NCBI GenBank assembly: GCA_963668015.2
Contig: CAXXCR010000038.1
Span: forward strand, 124,001 to 188,000
From: Ilyobacter_A sp963668015
GTDB taxonomy: Bacteria; Fusobacteriota; Fusobacteriia; Fusobacteriales; Fusobacteriaceae
Reading direction: 5' to 3'
DNA: 64,000 nucleotides
A program made the position numbers and the translations under genes. The notes beneath the pieces were generated by a model. The model was not told the origin of the DNA. It made no database searches and saw only the letters and a program-made list of their open reading frames with translations. Position 1 is the stretch's first letter. Each line of letters opens with the position of its first letter. Below, in pieces: positions 15,405-24,772 of the stretch.

Positions 15405-16280
15405 CTATTTTAGAAAGACTCTATTTTTTTCTAGTATCTCCACAGGATTGTATGTTTTTTTTGCTTTTTCCAATTGAGGGATACCTAAGTCTTCCTCTCT
15501 GTTTATATATTCACATTTTGAAAACTCTTTCTCTACAAACAATTTATTCATCATTTGATATGCTCCGAGGTAATTGTGGTCTGCCTTTTCTATGTGTACC
15601 ACAGCAGTATCCTCGTTTATGTATTCCCCTATGCTAAAAGCCACTACTTTATTGTTTACCCTTATAAGTCCTCCATGTAAATCCAGTTTTTCGTAATTTT
15701 CTAAAACTTTTAATACACCAATTTTTTCATCTTTTAGGCTTTTGCGGAGCTTGCATCTTTTTAGTTGGCACCACCATTTCTGGAAATTAATTACTTCTTC
15801 AATGTTCTCAGGAGAAATTTCTTCATACGTATAATCATACAGTTTCTCAAATCTGTTGATAAGATTTTTCTTTGAGTGAAACTTTCTGCCTTTTAATTCT
15901 ATTAAATCACTGGTTTTATAGATGTAGTCTCCTCTGCCGTCCTCGTTTTTATATATGAATTTTCCTGGAAATTTTGTTTTAAGAAAGTCAGCCATCTCTT
16001 TATTAACTGCTCTCATTTTAAACTCGGTTCCAAACTCGTGTATTAGATCAGTAATAACTTCGGTGAAAACCTTATTTCCTATTGGAAAATAAAGAAAATC
16101 AACACTGTTGAGTTCCCCTCTTATACACAAAAATCCATCCATTATTTTATACTGGGTTTTTCTGGAAAAGGACCACATAAACAGGTTGGTAAAGCTTGTA
16201 TCATAAGTCCTGTATTTATAGTGTTGCATATATTCTTTAAAAATTTTAAAATCATCGATTTCTAAAATTTTCCAATCCAT
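15405..16280 (-). CDS. DUF2156 / LPG-synthetase C-terminal-like acyltransferase-fold protein
   Basis: The 291-residue protein matches the pattern of DUF2156, a two-GNAT-domain fold related to the C-terminal part of phosphatidylglycerol lysyltransferase: an N-terminal DTSFTNLFMWSFSRKTQY block, then KGRKFHSKKNLINRFEKLYDY, and a C-terminal NYLGAYQMMNKLFVEKE block with INREEDLGIPQLEKAKKTYNP. Such proteins may transfer an aminoacyl group from tRNA, but no catalytic role is proven here. A GGAGG site fixes the start at 16280; an upstream in-frame start would run through the terminator at 16294. Confidence 0.85.
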   Translation of the reverse strand: MDWKILEIDDFKIFKEYMQHYKYRTYDTSFTNLFMWSFSRKTQYKIMDGFLCIRGELNSVDFLYFPIGNKVFTEVITDLIHEFGTEFKMRAVNKEMADFLKTKFPGKFIYKNEDGRGDYIYKTSDLIELKGRKFHSKKNLINRFEKLYDYTYEEISPENIEEVINFQKWWCQLKRCKLRKSLKDEKIGVLKVLENYEKLDLHGGLIRVNNKVVAFSIGEYINEDTAVVHIEKADHNYLGAYQMMNKLFVEKEFSKCEYINREEDLGIPQLEKAKKTYNPVEILEKNRVFLK

Positions 16281-16293
16281 ACTTACCTCCATA

Positions 16294-16322
16294 AAAAAAG
16301 GGAGCTTGAGCCTCCCCTTTTT
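16294..16322 (-). terminator. Terminator of the gene at 16331
   Basis: On the minus strand AAAAGGGGAG, a short loop, then CTCCC and seven T. It lies between the 126-residue gene and the DUF2156 gene. Confidence 0.75.
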
Positions 16323-16330
16323 AGCTACTG

Positions 16331-16711
16331 TCAATAGAAATACATGCTTCCGTCCATTACTATATTCACGCCTCTTAAAATTTCCTCTCTACGGAATACC
16401 CTGTTGGGGTAGTCAAACTCAAATCCGGTTTTCAGATCTAGATTGAAAATTTCTATATATTCTCCATCAAATTTAACCCGAACATTTTCGCTGAAAAGCT
16501 TTATATATGGCAGCATTTGGATTATATCGATTACCCTTATAAAGGTATTAGGGCTGATTTTTTTTCTGTCTAAGATTTCTTCGCTAATGTATTCGGCGTG
16601 CTCTGCGTCGGTTCTGTAACCCCTTGTTGTACCGCTTTTTAAGAATAGAATCTGATCACCGCTTTTTACAACGCTGTATCCTATACTATTTAATAATTCA
16701 AGGGAGTTCAT
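16331..16711 (-). CDS. Conserved hypothetical protein, 126 residues
   Basis: No family is recognised. The protein is soluble, without signal peptide or membrane segment, and alternates charged and hydrophobic residues like a small alpha/beta domain. Notable stretches are LFLKSGTTRGYRTDAEHAEY and FDGEYIEIFNLDL. A GGGTGG site supports the ATG at 16711 rather than GTG at 16720. It is followed by a terminator and the DUF2156 gene. It probably encodes a real protein because of length, start signal and coding-like composition. Confidence 0.65.
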   Translation of the reverse strand: MNSLELLNSIGYSVVKSGDQILFLKSGTTRGYRTDAEHAEYISEEILDRKKISPNTFIRVIDIIQMLPYIKLFSENVRVKFDGEYIEIFNLDLKTGFEFDYPNRVFRREEILRGVNIVMDGSMYFY

Positions 16712-16799
16712 AGTCACCACCCCACTTCCTGTGAAAAATAAACGTGTCTTATAGTTATTATACTATATTGAAATAAACACTCCTTTAAATATTTGGAAT

Positions 16800-16820
16800 A
16801 AAAAAAACAGGCTAAGCCTG
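16800..16820 (-). terminator. Terminator of the PAS gene
   Basis: On the minus strand CAGGCTTAGCCTG followed by eight T. It overlaps the end of the PAS coding region. Confidence 0.75.
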
Positions 16821-17219
16821 CTTCAGTTGTTTTCTATGAGATATTATATTTATTACCCCGATCATACCCAAAACTTCATTGTCTTTGCTCAAAAAGGTAG
16901 ATTTGTTGAACTGTACATCATATTCTGTTCCACTACTTGATACAACCTGATATCTGTATACTTGGGTGCCTGGATTTTCAAGAAGTTCTTTGTCCTGTGC
17001 TAGGTATTTTTCAGCTTTATCTCTTGGAGCTACATCAAAAACTGTCTTACCTACTATTTTCTCTCTCGGTAAGTCTAAAAATTTTTCAAATGCTTCATTG
17101 CATTCAACATAAATTCCGTCAGTGTTTTTATAAAATATAGGTACCGGTATACTGTTTATAAGTTGTCTGAGGGATTCCCTATTTTCAGATGTAAAATCAA
17201 ACAAATTTTCTTTCCCCAT
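16812..17219 (-). CDS. Stand-alone PAS-domain protein
   Basis: The 135-residue protein is a single PAS/PAC sensor domain: LRQLINSIPVPIFYKNTDG, then CNEAFEKFLDLPREKIVGKT, DVAPRDKAEKYLAQDKELL, and a C-terminal PAC strand block DNEVLGMIGVINIISHRKQ. It has no histidine kinase, GGDEF or DNA-binding output domain, so any signal would pass to a partner protein. The GGAGG site sets the start at 17219. The gene is monocistronic between two terminators and the tRNA promoter region. Confidence 0.9.
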   Translation of the reverse strand: MGKENLFDFTSENRESLRQLINSIPVPIFYKNTDGIYVECNEAFEKFLDLPREKIVGKTVFDVAPRDKAEKYLAQDKELLENPGTQVYRYQVVSSSGTEYDVQFNKSTFLSKDNEVLGMIGVINIISHRKQLKQA

Positions 17220-17359
17220 ATTTATACCTCCACAGAACATTATTGTCTAAAATGTGAACAAGTCAATATAGACATTATACACTAAAAGTGATAAATTACA
17301 AAACTTTATAATAGTATATACAGTGGAATATGCACTTCCAAAAATTATTTTTTTTTTAC

Positions 17360-17388
17360 TTGACACGGTATATGTTTTATAGTAGAAT
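17360..17388 (+). promoter_or_regulatory. tRNA-Thr promoter
   Basis: TTGACA at 17360-17365, a 17-base spacer and TAGAAT at 17383-17388, 20 bases before the tRNA 5' end. Confidence 0.8.
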
Positions 17389-17407
17389 TTATTGCTGTAA
17401 TAGGGAG

Positions 17408-17483
17408 GCCGTCTTAGCTCAGTTGGTAGAGCGCAGCCATGGTAAGGCTGAGGTCGCCGGTTCAATCCCGGCAGTCGGCACCA
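17408..17483 (+). tRNA. tRNA-Thr (anticodon GGT)
   Basis: A 76-base cloverleaf with encoded CCA. The D stem is GCTC/GAGC, the anticodon stem CAGCC/GGCTG encloses the loop ATGGTAA with anticodon GGT, and the T stem GCCGG/CCGGC encloses TTCAATC. The acceptor arms GCCGTCT and AGTCGGC pair except for a U-U mismatch at positions 5 and 68. It reads Thr codons ACC and ACU. A promoter lies upstream and a terminator 10 bases downstream, so it is a single-tRNA transcript. Confidence 0.95.
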
Positions 17484-17493
17484 TTTTAAATGC

Positions 17494-17519
17494 AAAGGAT
17501 GCTTAAGCATCCTTTTTTT
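17494..17519 (+). terminator. tRNA-Thr terminator
   Basis: AAAGGATGC, loop TTAA, GCATCCTTT, followed by T residues. Confidence 0.9.
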
Positions 17520-17608
17520 ATTTTTTGAAATTATAGATATTTGATATTTTTTAGTTTAAACAACATCTTGATTTGAACTTTCAAGCTAATTATTATTTAA
17601 ATTTAATT

Positions 17609-17857
17609 CTATTTTTTCTCTTTAACTTTGTTTAAATAACCTTTTAGTACCATAAAAACAGTTGATAGTGTCAGGCAAATACCGAATGATATTGAAATAG
17701 CCGTTATTGTTATATATAGAAATTTTAGCGGAGTAAGTTGATTTACTAATCCTTTAGGAGAATTGGCGAGCAAATGATTTCCGATAAATAAAAAAATTAG
17801 ACTCAGAATTAACTGAACTAAGATGACATGCAATTTTTTGTAAATGTTTTTTCGCAT
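17609..17857 (-). CDS. Small two-helix membrane protein
   Basis: The 82-residue protein has a basic start (MRKNIYKK) and two hydrophobic helices, roughly residues 10-31 and 46-70, ending in a lysine-rich tail. No family is recognised. An AAGGAG site is well placed before the ATG at 17857; an upstream in-frame TTG at 17875 overlaps that site and is unlikely. It stands alone, with the tRNA on one side and a long non-coding stretch on the other. Confidence 0.6.
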   Translation of the reverse strand: MRKNIYKKLHVILVQLILSLIFLFIGNHLLANSPKGLVNQLTPLKFLYITITAISISFGICLTLSTVFMVLKGYLNKVKEKK

Positions 17858-18996
17858 ACACTGTACTCCTTTCAATAGTGTAACAATATATACATATAAT
17901 TATAAAAAAATCCTGCTTTATGGTGTTTGGATTAAAAAGATTATAGAAAGTTAAAGAGAGAGGTTTATTAGAAGTTGATATGAAAACTTCATGCTAGCTA
18001 ATTTTTATATGAAATTATTTCTTAAAAATCTCCAAGAAGTCGAGGTAATTCTATTTCTTTTAATTTTCAAATTACACCTCCGCTAATGTGTTTTGAGGGG
18101 CAAAAGTTTATTGAAAAAATAGAAAAGATAAAACAACGACTAATAAACCATCTCGGCGAGTATGGTAAGTGATTTTATGTTTAAAGTCAAGCTTTTTGGC
18201 AGCAAGCATCAGAAATTTGATAATTAACATAAGCTGCTTCCTGTATTCAAATAAGAATATTAAATTTTTTGCAAGTACACAAAAAACTTTTCTAGTCACG
18301 AATCGCACGAATGGACACAAATAAAAAAATAAATGCAAAACCTTGTCCACAGAGATTAAACAACAGACTTAGGCTTTTTAATCAATTGTAAGATTAGTGT
18401 AATTCGTGACAAAAATTATTTTGACTTAAGTATTTTCTCTTTGAAACTCTGTGTCCAAAGGTCATTTTAATAATTTATAGCAATAATTTCAATTAGCAAC
18501 TGGGGTCAATTAATTTACAAATTGTATATAAATTGCCTAGGAAATACACTTGGTAAAAAGAATTTATAGAGAAACTAAATATACAAGTTTTACTTGCAAC
18601 ACTAGATTCTAATTAATTCTGATTTTACTTTATTTCGTTTCAATTTGACCTCCTGTAATAAAAAAAACAAGACTTTGACTTATATATTTATCAGATTAAT
18701 GTATTGCTATATTTTTAAGTTGAAGTCAAATTTTGAGCTCGATGTCAAAGAGTTTAGCCTGAAAATAGTATTAACCATATTTTTAAGGATTAAAAAAAGC
18801 CATGTTAACGGCTTTAGGTATTATTAGAAATAATTTTCTTGTTTACAGTAATTTATTTATTTTTATACAGAGCAGGAGTGGAGTTTATTATGAGATAAAT
18901 GAGTAAAACTGTCTTTAAGGAAAGAAGATAACTTGCAATTTTGTATAATATATCTTATAATATCTTGAATAATTTTAAGCATTAGGAGGAAACTAA
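17858..18996. other. Long intergenic region before lepA
   Basis: This 1.1-kb AT-rich stretch contains repeat copy B (18255-18494) and no convincing gene. About 48 open codons at 18012-18155 (plus strand, without a start, ending HLGEYGK) could be a decayed gene end but match no family I recognise. A hairpin AAAGCC/GGCTTT sits near 18798-18817. The frame at 18645-18827 has no good ribosome site and biased composition. The lepA promoter must lie near its right end, where TATAAT-like strings occur at 18947-18962. Confidence 0.5.
18255..18494 (+). repeat. Dispersed intergenic repeat, copy B
   Basis: Shares with the other copies the start TTAAATTTTTTGCAAGTACA, then AGTCACGAATCGCACGAAT, AAAACCTTGTCCACAGAG, a GATTAGTGTAATTCGTGAC arm and GAAACTCTGTGTCC, ending at AATTTATAGCAATAATTTC. 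It lacks the second GAGTTTCACAGAG arm, so it is shorter than A and C. It lies about 500 bases upstream of lepA. Confidence 0.85.
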
Positions 18997-20794
18997 GTGT
19001 CTACAAAATTTAAAAGAAATTTTTCTATTATTGCACATATAGACCATGGTAAATCAACCATAGCCGATAGACTGTTAGAGGCTACCGGAACTGTTACCGA
19101 AAGAGATATGAAGGAGCAGCTTCTGGACAAAATGGACCTTGAAAGAGAAAAGGGAATAACAATAAAGGCGCAGGCAGTTACACTGTATTATGATGCAAAG
19201 GACGGGAACAGATACGAACTAAACCTTATAGATACTCCTGGACACGTTGACTTCATATATGAGGTTTCCAGATCACTTGCAGCCTGTGAAGGGGCTCTGC
19301 TTGTAGTTGACGCGGCTCAAGGTGTAGAAGCTCAGACGCTTGCCAACGTATACCTGGCATTGGAGAATGACTTGGAGGTAGTCCCTGTAATAAACAAAAT
19401 CGATCTTCCTGCTGCAGAGCCTGACAGGGTAAAAGGTGAAATAGAGGATGTAGTGGGGCTTCCTGCTGACGACGCTGTACTTACGTCTGCAAAAGCTGGG
19501 ATAGGTATAGAAGATCTACTGGAGGCTGTTGTTGAAAGAATACCTGCTCCTGAAGAAACTGAAGACAAGCCGTTAAAAGCACTTATCTTTGATTCTCATT
19601 TTGATGACTATAGAGGGGTAATAACTTACATAAGAGTTGTTGACGGAAAGCTTAAAAAAGGCGATAAAATAAAAGTATGGTCAACAGGAAAAGAGTTTGA
19701 AATATTAGAATGCGGGATATTCTCTCCAAATATGAAAATTACTAATGAGCTTACAGCAGGTTCGGTTGGGTACATCATAACAGGGGTAAAATCCATCCAA
19801 GATACACAAGTCGGGGATACTATAACTACTGCGAAAAATTCTTGTGAAGAACCTTTAAAAGGTTACAGACCGGCACAATCGATGGTTTACGCAGGTATAT
19901 ACCCTCTTTCCACTGACGACTACGAAGATTTGAGAGATGCCTTGGAAAAACTACAGCTTAATGATGCCTCGTTGACATACCTCCCAGAAACTTCAGTTGC
20001 CTTAGGCTTCGGATTTAGATGTGGATTCCTTGGGCTGCTTCACATGGAGATAATAGTTGAAAGACTGAGAAGAGAGTATGGAATTGACCTTATTTCCACT
20101 TCGCCTTCAGTTGAATACAGAATATTTATGGAAAACGGTGAGCTGAGAGTAATAGACAATCCGGCTGAGTTCCCTGTTTTGGGTAAAAAATCGGTTGAGG
20201 AACCGTTTATAAAAGGAAATATAATAGTTCCTAAGGATTATGTTGGAAATGTAATGGAGCTTTGCCAGGAGAAAAGGGGGTACTTTCATAACAATGGACT
20301 ACCTGGATGAAACTAGGGCAATGCTTACTTATGAGCTGCCGCTTGCAGATATAGTCTTGGATTTCTACGATAAGTTGAAGTCTAGAACTAAGGGTTATGC
20401 ATCTTTTGAATATGAGATGATAGGATACAAAGAATCTAAACTGGTAAAAGTGGACATACTCGTATCTGGTAAACCTGTAGATGCTTTTTCGTTTATAGCC
20501 CATGTCGATCATGCTTATTCTCGTGGTAGAACTATAGCTGGAAAACTAAAAGAAGTTATACCTAGGCAGCAGTTCGAAATACCTATTCAGGCTGCATTGG
20601 GTGCCAAAGTAATCGCAAGGGAAACGATTAGGGCATACAGAAAAAATGTAACTGCCAAATGTTATGGTGGAGATATAAGCCGTAAGAAAAAGCTTCTTGA
20701 AAAGCAAAAAGAAGGTAAAAAAAGAATGAAACAAATAGGAAATGTTGAAATTCCACAGGAAGCATTTATATCTGTTTTAAAATTAAATGATTGA
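18997..20794 (+). pseudogene. lepA: Elongation factor 4 (LepA), one frameshift
   Basis: Joined across one frameshift the product is about 598 residues, the normal size of LepA/EF-4, a ribosome-associated GTPase that back-translocates or helps initiation. The first frame (to 20310) has the G1 motif AHIDHGKS, G3 DTPGH and G4 NKID; the second (from 20294) has the C-terminal domain with DETRAMLTYELPLADI, AHVDHAYSRGR and KNVTAKCYGGDISRKKKLL. One extra A in AACAATGG at 20288-20295 breaks the frame exactly at the HNMDYLDE junction. Start is GTG with AGGAGG. A sequence error is a serious alternative, since both halves are perfectly conserved. Confidence 0.9.
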
Positions 20795-20818
20795 GACCAG
20801 CCTAAGGCTGGTCTTTTG
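20794..20818. terminator. Bidirectional terminator, lepA / transglycosylase
   Basis: AGACCAGCC, loop TAA, GGCTGGTCT, followed by TTT. It lies between two convergent genes. Confidence 0.85.
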
Positions 20819-21368
20819 TTATAAGAATTTTACTGTTTATGATTTTAGGATTTTTGGCAATAGATCGATTCAATATATGGGTGTAATTTCTAGATACCTT
20901 TTCAAAATATTTTGAGTTGAATCTGTTTTTTTTGAAATTTAGAGGGCCGGCATTATATGACAAAAGAGTTGCTTTTATATCCTGGTTATGGAGTTCATAG
21001 AGATATTTAATGTACAGAACTGTATATTTTACTTGGAGATCAACGTCCTCTATGAGCCGTTTTTTGCTCAGTTCTTCATCTAGTTGGAATTTTTTTTTCA
21101 TAAATTCAGCTGTGGTGAGCTGTATCTGACCGTAACCAATGCTTTTGCCACTGTCTCCGAAAATATTTCTGAAATTTGATTCAGTGGCGATAATAGAGTA
21201 CACAACATACCTGTTTATACCGTAAATTTTTTCATACTTATGCACTGTTTTTTCCAGTTGTAAAACTTCTTCTTCTTTGATTTTACTGTTATAGTATTTT
21301 ACAATTTCTTTTAGTTCCATTGAAAAAAGATTTAGAGACATTAAAAGGAATAGGGTAATGATTTTCAT
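20802..21368 (-). CDS. Lytic transglycosylase (SLT domain)
   Basis: The 188-residue protein begins with a signal peptide (about residues 1-17) and carries a soluble lytic transglycosylase domain that cleaves peptidoglycan with 1,6-anhydro ring formation. The catalytic Glu is in SIIATESNFRN near residue 64, followed by the GYGQIQLT motif and the LLSYNAGP motif near residue 142. Length fits a minimal single-domain enzyme. It acts in the periplasm. The gene stands alone with an AGGAGGTAA-type site. Confidence 0.92.
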   Translation of the reverse strand: MKIITLFLLMSLNLFSMELKEIVKYYNSKIKEEEVLQLEKTVHKYEKIYGINRYVVYSIIATESNFRNIFGDSGKSIGYGQIQLTTAEFMKKKFQLDEELSKKRLIEDVDLQVKYTVLYIKYLYELHNQDIKATLLSYNAGPLNFKKNRFNSKYFEKVSRNYTHILNRSIAKNPKIINSKILITKDQP

Positions 21369-21511
21369 AAAATTACCTCCTTTAACAGCGAAAAAGTCCT
21401 TGCTAATATATATGATGAAAATTTTTAATTCCTTTAGCTGTTATGTTTTATTAAATGTATTTAATCGGAATTAGTTTCCGTTTTTATTTGCCCGCGTTTA
21501 AAATTAGACAA

Positions 21512-21541
21512 ATAAAAACAGCGGTAATCCACTGTTTTTAC
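21512..21541 (-). terminator. nadC terminator
   Basis: AAAAACAG and CTGTTTTT arms with inner TGG/CCG pairs and loop ATTA, read on the minus strand 30 bases after the nadC stop, followed by ATTTG. Confidence 0.7.
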
Positions 21542-21570
21542 AGAAATAAATTACCACCGTTTAACTATTT

Positions 21571-22410
21571 TTATTTTAAGATTTTAAGATTTTTCATGCT
21601 TAGATCCAAGGCTTTTACTGAATGAGTCAATGCTCCGCAGGAAATATAATCCACATCCAGATTTTTCATGAAATTAACTTTTTCTGCATCAACATTTCCG
21701 GAGATTTCAACAAGAGCTTTTTTATCAATTAATTTTATGGCTTTTTGCATGGTTTCTAAATCCATATTATCCAGCATTATTATGTCAGCCTTAGCCGATA
21801 CGGCCTCTTCTACACCCTCCAAAGTTTCTACCTCTACCTCTATCAGCTTGACAAAAGGATAATTCCCTCTCACTGCATTAACAGCTTCTGTTATACCACC
21901 TGCAGCCATTATATGATTGTCTTTTATCATAGCCATATCGGAAAGGTTGTACCTGTGGTTAAAGCCTCCGCCGATTTTTACAGAATACTTTTCAATGTAT
22001 CTTAGATTTGGAGTTGTCTTACGTGTATCCATTATTTTTATGCCGCTTCCGTCTAAGAGTTTCACGAGACTGTTTGTGTAGGTGGATATTCCGGACATTC
22101 TTTGCAGGAGATTCAGGGCAACCCTTTCACCTGAAAGGATAGTCCTAGTTTTTCCTTCTATTTTAGCCACGATATCCCCACTTTTCACATTGTCCCCATC
22201 TTTAAAATTGAAGCTGGTAACTACTCCACCAAGAATATCAAATACCCTAGAAAATACATCCAACCCACATATAATACCATCTTCTTTTGCTATAAGGTCT
22301 ACCACAGCAGTGGAAGCCTCTGACAAGATGCTGTTCGTGGTAATATCTTCCTGGTTGATATCCTCGAACAAAGCGTTTTTTATTATATTATCAATAATCG
22401 AGTAGTTCAC
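21571..22410 (-). CDS. nadC: Nicotinate-nucleotide pyrophosphorylase
   Basis: The 279-residue protein is quinolinate phosphoribosyltransferase, which joins quinolinate and PRPP to give nicotinate mononucleotide with CO2 release. Characteristic segments are EDINQEDITTNSI near residue 16, LLQRMSGISTYT, MDTRKTTPNLRYIEKYSVKIG near residue 135, GGFNHRYNLSD and IMLDNMDLETM. Length is normal. Its start overlaps nadB by 20 bases, so nadA, nadB and nadC form one operon for making NAD from aspartate. Confidence 0.97.
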   Translation of the reverse strand: MNYSIIDNIIKNALFEDINQEDITTNSILSEASTAVVDLIAKEDGIICGLDVFSRVFDILGGVVTSFNFKDGDNVKSGDIVAKIEGKTRTILSGERVALNLLQRMSGISTYTNSLVKLLDGSGIKIMDTRKTTPNLRYIEKYSVKIGGGFNHRYNLSDMAMIKDNHIMAAGGITEAVNAVRGNYPFVKLIEVEVETLEGVEEAVSAKADIIMLDNMDLETMQKAIKLIDKKALVEISGNVDAEKVNFMKNLDVDYISCGALTHSVKALDLSMKNLKILK

Positions 22411-23689
22411 TTTTTAAATCCTCCCGAACTTTTAATATTTCATTTGCAGCTATCTTTTGATTTTCCATTATCAATTTTCTTATATCTGAACCAAGATAAG
22501 ATTCTTCCTGAGATCTTAAAACGTTTAGTTTTTTGAAAGAATGGCTTATTTCGTTTGCCACTCTTTTTCCAAAAACTAAAGCCTCCAAAAGAGAGTTGCT
22601 TGCAAGTCTGTTTCTTCCATGCAGTTCGGTACAAGCCACTTCACCAGCTGCAAATAAAGACTCCATGGAGGTTTTACCATTTTTATCGACAGCTATACCG
22701 CCTACAAAGTAATGCTGACAAGGATTTACAGGTATTTTTTCTTTTGTTATATCAATACCTTTTTTCAGACAGTTCTCATATATATATGGGAACCTTTTTT
22801 TTAGATACTCCCTGTCTAAGTGGGATATGTCCAGATAGACATTTTCACTGTGTAACTCCTCGTTTCTTTTGCAGATAGCTTGACTTACGATATCCCTGGG
22901 AAGAAGCTCGTCGATGAATCTATTGCCATCCTTGTCAACTAATATTGCCCCTTCTCCTCTAAGAGATTCTGATATCAAAAACCTTCTTCCGTCAATCCTT
23001 TCATAGAAAGCGGTTGGGTGTATCTGGATAAAGTTGATATCACGAAGTTCTATACCGTATCTCATAGCAAGGGAAAGCCCTATCCCCTTTAAGTTTTTTT
23101 CGTTTGTGGAATTTTTAAATAATCCACCAATACCGCCTGTACATAAAATTGAATAGCTGGCATCTATCGAATGAACTTTGTTTTCCTTAAAAAAGTACCC
23201 GCCTAAAACCCTGTTTTCGTGGACTTTTAAGTCAAAAAGTTCAGCATTGTCAATTATTTTGATGTTTTTTTTCTTTTTCACGGCATCCAAAAGCTTGGTG
23301 AAAATTTCCCTTCCAGTTTGATCCGCGCAGTATAGGATGCGTTTCTTGCTGTGGGCAGCTTCACGTGTATACAGTAGGTTGCCGTGCTGGTCTTTTGTGA
23401 AATTCACCTCGAAGTCGATCAAAGATTGGATGCAGTCAGATGCTTCATCTGCTACCAGTTTTACAATTTCCGGATTATTTAAATAACCGCCGGCACGCAT
23501 TGTGTCTTCGAAAAAGCTTTTTTTATCCTCAGCGTCCAGAATAGTTGTTATACCACCCTGAGCATGGTATGTACTGCATTTATTCAAATCAGCATTGGAA
23601 AGTAATATTATTTTTAAATCATCACGTAGGTTTAATGCGGCGAATAAACCTGATATACCAGAGCCTGCAATTAAAACATCGCACTCCAT
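22391..23689 (-). CDS. nadB: L-aspartate oxidase
   Basis: The 432-residue flavoprotein oxidises L-aspartate to iminoaspartate, the first step of NAD synthesis. It has the FAD-binding GxGxxG-type start DVLIAGSGISGLFAALNL, the STYHAQGGI active-site loop, and succinate-dehydrogenase-like motifs INFIQIHPTAFYE, SLRGEGAILVDKDGNRF and NPCQHYFVGGIAVD near residue 320. The C-terminal helical part is shorter than in the E. coli enzyme of about 540 residues, as in other short NadB proteins. In anaerobes fumarate can replace oxygen as acceptor (family knowledge). Confidence 0.95.
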   Translation of the reverse strand: MECDVLIAGSGISGLFAALNLRDDLKIILLSNADLNKCSTYHAQGGITTILDAEDKKSFFEDTMRAGGYLNNPEIVKLVADEASDCIQSLIDFEVNFTKDQHGNLLYTREAAHSKKRILYCADQTGREIFTKLLDAVKKKKNIKIIDNAELFDLKVHENRVLGGYFFKENKVHSIDASYSILCTGGIGGLFKNSTNEKNLKGIGLSLAMRYGIELRDINFIQIHPTAFYERIDGRRFLISESLRGEGAILVDKDGNRFIDELLPRDIVSQAICKRNEELHSENVYLDISHLDREYLKKRFPYIYENCLKKGIDITKEKIPVNPCQHYFVGGIAVDKNGKTSMESLFAAGEVACTELHGRNRLASNSLLEALVFGKRVANEISHSFKKLNVLRSQEESYLGSDIRKLIMENQKIAANEILKVREDLKSELLDY

Positions 23690-23709
23690 GCGACTCCCCT
23701 CCTTAGTTT

Positions 23710-24603
23710 CTAACCCAATTTATGCATGTTCTCGAGAGCGGTATACGCTTTTTTTCTAAGCTCCTCATCCAAACTAATTTCTCCGGAAAACTTTTCTAAA
23801 CTTTCAGCTACAGTTTCTAAAAAAGTTTTCTTCATGCTACCGCAGATCATGTGTAAAAAATGGAAAGTTTTATCTGGGTTATCTTTTTTTAGTTGGTGGT
23901 GGATACCTTTTTCGGTAAGCACCAAAAATTCATTTTCTGTAGAAGACTTGATGTAGTTGAGGATTCCGCTTGTGCTTCCTACATAATGAGCAGCATCACG
24001 GACTTCCTTTGTACATTCTGGATGAGCAACTATGGTAACGTCGGTATCCAGGTATTTTTCAATATCTTCTACTCTTATTTTATCGTGTATATTGCAGCAT
24101 CCTGACCAAGGAATAACCTCTTTTTCCGGAACCTTTTCAGCTACATATGATGCCAGGTTACGATCAGGAATAAATATTATTTTATCTGCATCTATATTTT
24201 TTAATATATTTTCAGCACTAGAAGAGGTACAGCAGACATCAGACAGGGCTTTTACAGAGGTTGAGGAGTTGATGTAACAGACAACCTTCGACCCAGGATT
24301 TTGCATTTTGAATTTTTCCAGTTCAGCCTCGTTCACCATAAACTCCATACAGCAAGGAGCCTCCGTATAAACGGGGAATAGTACAGTCTTTTCAGGTGAA
24401 AGTATTTTGGCGCTTTCAGCCATGAACCTAACTCCACAATAAACAATGACATCTGCATCAGATTCTTGTCCAATTTTACTTAGGTAGTAAGAGTCCCCAA
24501 CGTGGTCGGCAATCTCTTGTATTTCAGCATTTTGATAATAGTGCGCAAGAATAACGGCATTTTTTTCTTTCTTTAATTTTTCGATTTTTTTTATTAATTC
24601 CAT
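23710..24603 (-). CDS. nadA: Quinolinate synthase
   Basis: The 297-residue protein condenses iminoaspartate with dihydroxyacetone phosphate to form quinolinate, using a [4Fe-4S] cluster. Conserved parts are AVILAHYYQNAEIQEIADHV near residue 17, YCGVRFMAESAKILSPEK, INSSTSVKALSDVCCTSSSA near residue 108, IFIPDRNLASYVA, WSGCCNIHD and HPECTKEV. The cluster Cys residues at the expected three sites are present (near 81, around 168 and around 252 in the HMICGSM segment). It is the first gene of nadA-nadB-nadC, with promoter in the divergent interval 24604-24772. Confidence 0.97.
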   Translation of the reverse strand: MELIKKIEKLKKEKNAVILAHYYQNAEIQEIADHVGDSYYLSKIGQESDADVIVYCGVRFMAESAKILSPEKTVLFPVYTEAPCCMEFMVNEAELEKFKMQNPGSKVVCYINSSTSVKALSDVCCTSSSAENILKNIDADKIIFIPDRNLASYVAEKVPEKEVIPWSGCCNIHDKIRVEDIEKYLDTDVTIVAHPECTKEVRDAAHYVGSTSGILNYIKSSTENEFLVLTEKGIHHQLKKDNPDKTFHFLHMICGSMKKTFLETVAESLEKFSGEISLDEELRKKAYTALENMHKLG

Positions 24604-24711
24604 TCTAACCTTCCTATATCTGTCTTGTCACCTGTAAAGATGAAATTTTATTTTTCATAGTAACATTTTTAAGTAAATTATTCAAGTATAAAAGCAAAAA
24701 AATGGAACATT

Positions 24712-24739
24712 TTGTAATTTTTTAAAAATATTATATACT
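24712..24739 (+). promoter_or_regulatory. Promoter of the 2-hydroxyacid dehydrogenase gene
   Basis: TTGTAA at 24712, a 16-base spacer and TATACT at 24734-24739, about 34 bases before the ATG. The same interval must also hold the nadA promoter on the other strand. Confidence 0.5.
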
Positions 24740-24772
24740 AGTATAAATAGTACATAATATTAGGAGGGGAAT

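Noticed and set aside
17247..17510. Minus-strand open frame with proline/arginine-rich sequence
   Set aside because: It lies antisense over the tRNA-Thr; such frames across tRNAs are a well-known artefact.
18012..18155. About 48 open plus-strand codons ending HLGEYGK, considered as a transposase remnant
   Set aside because: No start codon, no recognised family and no terminal repeats; could be chance in AT-rich DNA.
18645..18827. 60-codon plus-strand frame before lepA
   Set aside because: No ribosome site and composition typical of non-coding AT-rich sequence.
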